Source: Gordionus sp. m RMFG-2023
Lineage: Eukaryota; Nematomorpha; Gordioida; Chordodea; Parachordodidae
Assembly (NCBI RefSeq): GCF_954871325.1
Contig: NC_088776.1
Span: 28,878,508-28,942,507, forward strand
DNA length: 64,000 bases
Reading direction: 5' to 3'
Position 1 is the first letter of the stretch, and each line of letters opens with the position of its first letter. The position numbers were made by a program, and so were the translations under genes. Positions 60,337-64,000 of this stretch are shown here, in pieces. The notes beneath the pieces are model-generated. The model saw nothing but the letters and a program-made list of their open reading frames with translations, made no database searches and was not told where the DNA came from.

Positions 60337-60945
60337 CTATATTTTCATAAATTTGTTACCAGCACATCGACCCTTTTTCATATATGAGTTTAATATAGAA
60401 AATAATTTATTGCGGATACCATCAGCAGTATCTACTGAATTTCTAGAAATTGTCGTAGGATTTGGAATGATGCTTTTAACATCAATATTTCCATATATTG
60501 AACCAATTTTGGCAAAATATTGGCAACAATCAACAAAGCCTTCCCCATGAATTGTATCAAATGATCTCAAATCACGTCCACAAAACATAGTAAGCACCTT
60601 TGTGCACTCTTTTTTCAATTTTGTACAACTTTTGAGTTTTTTCGGATCAGTACCAAAAAGACTATCAATTGTTAATTGTGTCTTTTTACTCTCTGCTGTT
60701 GTACTTGTATTTGTATATACACATTTATGTCTTTTAAATTGATTTGTTCTTAAAATAATTTAATAAGTTCATATACCTGTTGTTATTGAATTATATACAT
60801 AAATAAATTTGCATATAATAGAAATGACATAATTAAGCTTTTCTTTATTTTCATCATATATAAATGAAAATTTCTTCCTTACTTCATACTCCTTTGTCTT
60901 AATCTTTTCACCAATTCTTTTTAATTTTGCATCCATTAAGATAAT
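60337..60945 (-). pseudogene. BED-type hAT transposase, N-terminal part only
   Basis: It starts MDAKLKRIGEKIKTKEYEVR near 60936, then a short low-quality stretch with a BED-finger-like FKRHKC, then TIDSLFGTDPKK and the long frame 60337-60618: FCGRDLRSFDTIHGEGFVDC, IPNPTTISRNSVDTADGI. This is the block after the BED finger in Hermes/hobo-like transposases (DLRPF..V.G.GF, P...T..). The RNase H-like core and C-terminus are absent, so it is a truncated gene. Confidence 0.7.
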
Positions 60946-61010
60946 TTTTTTAATATGGCTGTGTTAAAAAAAATATTTAAAATGACTTTAATAATTTAGA
61001 TTGAAATAAA

Positions 61011-61550
61011 CAGAGTTGGGCAGTACTGCTAATACTTGTATCTAAGATACATTATACAAGATCCCTTTATATCTTGTACTCAGTATATTTTGACATTTTT
61101 AATAAGATACTAATATCTGTATCTAAGATCCTTAATTCTGAAAAGAATCTTGTATCTTTTTCATTTTCTTGACAAAAGATACAGATACAGATTCTTTTTA
61201 ATATTCATGTTTTAAATTTTACATATCACAGTATACATCTTATTTTCTTTGAGAATCTTGTATTAATTTCCTAATTTTTTTCTGCCATATTTTAAAATAT
61301 TGACAACCAAAATTATCTGGAAAATTTATAACTAATATTAAGGTAGATAGATAAAAAAATAATAATACCAAAACGAAATAAGTAAAGATTATATTTTATA
61401 TATAAATGTAACTTACCAATTTTATATAATATTTTTTAATTTCTAGGATGGGATGATTAACATTTATGGCAGTGAAATTTAAATTATAGAAATAAGTTCC
61501 CCTGAATCAAATCACAATCTTAAATTTTATATGGAAATTTTTTAAAACAA
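61011..61550. mobile_element. hAT end fragment related to 13028-14600
   Basis: It starts with the tip CAGAGTTGGGCAGTA and continues with GTATCTAAGATAC-type repeats, then matches the inverse of 14600 down to about 14050, including TGAAATTTAAATTAT and CCCCTGAATCAAATC. The other end is missing. It lies just upstream of the transposase start of the 59465-61968 hAT, so it is probably a nested insertion later truncated. Confidence 0.7.
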
Positions 61551-62169
61551 ATGTTATAAAAGACAATGTATAGGCTAGATAAATAATAAATAATGAATAA
61601 AACTTATCTTTAGTACACAAAATATGTCTTATCTTGTAATTCACGGGAAACACACAATTTAGTGATAAAATAGTTTGGTATCCGGTTGTTAGGTTTATAA
61701 AATAATAATTAATAATGACATGACATGTTAATATGATTGACATTTTAATCCTAAAATGTGATAAATATTAAATAATATGATTTTATAATTAATATTATAA
61801 ATTATACTGACTATTTAAGATATTAATATTATTATTTATTGTCGGGTCGGGTTTTCGGGTCGGACAGCTTTTACAACCCGAGCCCGAACCCGAGAAATTT
61901 TTTTTTTGATGTCCGAACCCGACCCGAGTCGGTCGGGTCGGGCTACGGACAGCCCGTGCAGTTCTCTATTTATTATGCATACAGATATTAAAAGTAAAAC
62001 AACACAAGACATTTCTAAATATAATATTTTTTAATAAAAAATATTTATCCATATTATTACAGTATTAAATATTTTCGATTGCAAATATAAAAAAATTTTT
62101 TTGTCTAAAGAATTATAAGTGATAAAAAAGGTTTACCTCAATTGATAATGGTTTATAATAGCCACACAG

Positions 62170-62604
62170 CAGAGTTGTACATTTGCTCAAAATAAAAAGA
62201 TCTTCAAAGATCTAGATTTTTGAAGATCGTAAAATTTGAAGATCTTTTATTTTTTAAAAATTTTGTGTAACGATTTTCAAAGATCTTCATGATATTTATT
62301 TTTTTACCCCTTTATTAAAATCCCAGATGTTTTTCAATTTTATTAATATAATATTTCTTTTATGTTTTATACCTCTCCTCCTGCCTTGATGAAAATTGAA
62401 AAACATCTGGGCTTTTAATAAAGGGGTAAAAAAATAAATATCATGAAGATTTTTGAAGATCGTTGATCGCAGCGATCTTCAAAGATCACAAAATTTTTAA
62501 AAAATAAAAGATCTTCAAATTTTACGTTCTTCAAAGATCTTGCTCAAATTTTTGAGCTAGATCTCGCTCAAAAATCTTCAAAGAAGATCTTTTGTACAAC
62601 TCTG
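62170..62604. mobile_element. Fold-back hAT MITE
   Basis: The 8-bp duplication CCACACAG (62162-62169, 62605-62612) is perfect. The tips are CAGAGTTGTACA in inverted orientation. The two halves are nearly complementary over about 200 bp each (for example TAAAGGGGTAAAAAAATAAA on one arm and its complement on the other), with a 60-bp centre. AAGATCTTCAAAGATC words fill both arms. No coding capacity. Confidence 0.92.
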
Positions 62605-62892
62605 CCACACAGGGCGATATAATTCTTAGCAATTTACATTGACAAAAGATTATTAAACTAATATAACGCTGGGTTCAATGATACATTGGTTGTGTTACCA
62701 TGTTAGACAATGTATTCTTGAATTGACTATAAAGGAAAAATTTATAGGCCTAACCAAATTTCATAAGACTATATGGGTTAATGATTGATACTGCCAAGTC
62801 AAGTATATAAATTTTCTAAATACCAACCTAATTTGCTAAATTCTGACCTGAATTTAATAAAATATAATAAGACCCTTATTATTAAAATATTA

Positions 62893-63020
62893 TAACGGTA
62901 TCACGTGGTTGAGCCCGGCCTCCTATATATCGAGAATAATAATAAAAACATGATCTTTGTTGGAATTCGAACCCATAACCATCAGATTAGAAAGGGACGC
63001 TCTTGCCGACTAGACCACAG
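62893..63020 (-). mobile_element. tRNA-derived SINE
   Basis: On the minus strand there is an A box TGGTCTAGTCGG (63006-63017) and a B box GGTTCGAATTCC (62962-62973), 32 bp apart, with an anticodon-like loop CTTTCTAATC resembling tRNA-Arg(UCU). A non-tRNA body follows (ATCATGTTTTTATTATTATT to GGCCGGGCTCAACCACGTG). The pairing is too poor for a working tRNA. No other copy is seen in this window. Confidence 0.7.
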
Positions 63021-63635
63021 TAAATAACGATTTTTCAAATATATATTATAAATAAATTTGGTAGTACCTATCCAAATGAAAAATCAACAAAATACAAATT
63101 TGATTGATACTACCTTGAGGCAGTATCTACAATAATCGACTATATGGTGTTTAAACCTAGATGACATTATGAAGTTAGATAAATAAAGAAAATTATTGTA
63201 AGATATTAAATTTCTAAAAATTTATCTTCCATTTTTATATATAAAAACCACTAGACAGTTATTGCTCATTTAAATTATGCAATTATATGCTCCCAGCAGT
63301 AGGAGTAATCTTAAATTAAATTGCCACACAAATAATAGATACTGGTTAATTTGCAGTCATAGCCATGGCACTCACTATGTAAACTCTTATCACAATTTAT
63401 TATGTTATATAAATTGATAAAACAAAATAACACTAAAAATTTTTATAAGAAATAATTTCGTAAAGATATTGAAGCTTTGAGTTATTTGCAAGCAAGGTGC
63501 CATATTAGTAATGAAACATTTAATAATTATAAAATAAGGACCAGAATGATATGATGAAAGCAATTAAGATTTTATATATTATTGTCGCAAGTAGTTTGTA
63601 ATAATATCAAAAATTTACTCGTATTAAAAATTTAA
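63021..63635. other. Gene-free AT-rich gap
   Basis: I see no coding region, repeat array or element end in this stretch. Confidence 0.4.
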
Positions 63636-63643
63636 CTTAAAAC

Positions 63644-63989
63644 CAGTGCTTAGCTAGGAATTTTTCTTAGAGGGGGTCCATACATATAAAATGCAAAATC
63701 ATAACCATATCTTCGGTAATATATAATAAATATATTTTTTAAATGCATCAATAATATGTTATTATAATTTAGTCGATTATTCTCAATGACTTTATAATAA
63801 TACTATCCAGAATAATTTCAATAGTAATATAATATCCTTCCACAAACATCTAAACCAGAAAAATATAAATATTAATGGTATTTATTTGATATAAAGTCAC
63901 TTTTAAGTCTTTTGAACGTAAAATCTAAAAAAAAATTTTGCTCTGGGAGGGGTCCAAACCCGAAAACCACGCCAGTAGCTACGCCACTG
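63644..63989. mobile_element. 346-bp hAT-type MITE
   Basis: The perfect 8-bp duplication CTTAAAAC lies at 63636-63643 and 63990-63997. The ends are CAGTGCTTAGCTAGGAATTT (left) and CAGTGGCGTAGCTACTGGCG (right, inward), sharing CAGTG and TAGCTA, followed on both sides by GGGGTCC. No coding capacity. Pieces at 9139-9181 and 10380-10425 resemble its right end. Confidence 0.88.
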
Positions 63990-64000
63990 CTTAAAACTGT

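Larger units (their letters stand above)
59465..61968 (-). mobile_element. hAT element, internally deleted, 8-bp duplication
   Basis: The 12-bp inverted repeat TAGAGAACTGCA (59465-59476, 61957-61968) is perfect and is flanked by the perfect duplication TTTATTAT. Both ends carry CCCGAGCCCGACCCGA-type repeats, strikingly GC-rich here. Only the N-terminal third of a transposase remains (60337-60945). A piece of another hAT family lies inside it from 61011. Confidence 0.9.

Noticed and set aside
61507-61743. 78-codon minus-strand frame
   Set aside because: It lies in AT-rich non-coding sequence of the nested hAT pieces, has no domain, and overlaps the fragment homologous to 14050-14600.

Overview
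The window is animal nuclear DNA: very AT-rich, intron-bearing, with one complete conserved host gene in a crowd of transposable elements. I infer an arthropod (possibly a crustacean) from the Drosophila-like, PHM-only form of the host gene and the mix of RTE-type LINE, piggyBac, pogo and hAT elements; the species cannot be told from the sequence. Small introns of 36-70 bp recur in the host gene and in the transposase genes.

Host gene. Positions 10816-27018 (minus strand) carry a complete gene for peptidylglycine alpha-hydroxylating monooxygenase (PHM), the copper enzyme that starts C-terminal amidation of neuropeptides. I resolve 13 exons with GT/AG borders, consistent phases and no stops (424 residues, all six copper ligands). 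Exons cluster at 26.2-27.0, 15.5-15.9 and 10.8-11.6 kb. The two large introns between the clusters are filled with transposons: a pogo-type element, two inverted-repeat elements, a 1.57-kb hAT element and simple repeats. A second, unrecognised five-exon gene candidate lies at 48226-49210 (plus).

Mobile elements from left to right: an RTE-type LINE (747-3824) with a tRNA-like front end, sitting in a minisatellite; a nearly intact piggyBac (5128-7610); hAT remnant 13028-14600; two inverted-repeat elements; pogo element 20511-23058; a decayed retrotransposon fossil (about 28316-31340); hAT 31504-33622; LINE copy 2 (33655-35099, minus); a hAT-like non-autonomous element (35583-37118); a second LINE family (37338-48030) split by a whole-looking 7.46-kb hAT transposon (38783-46243); LINE copy 3 (49333-52560, minus); hAT relic 53275-54670; a fragment of an unnamed repeated gene family (54988-55472); hAT 59465-61968 with another hAT end inside it; a fold-back hAT MITE (62170-62604); a tRNA-derived SINE (62893-63020); and a hAT MITE (63644-63989).

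The most striking object is the 7.46-kb hAT. It has 15-bp terminal inverted repeats, a perfect 8-bp target duplication, and a 12-exon ZMYM1-like transposase gene that I can splice without any frame break. Six of its exons are tandem copies of one 84/87-nt exon, all phase 0-0, so any number can be included or skipped without changing frame.
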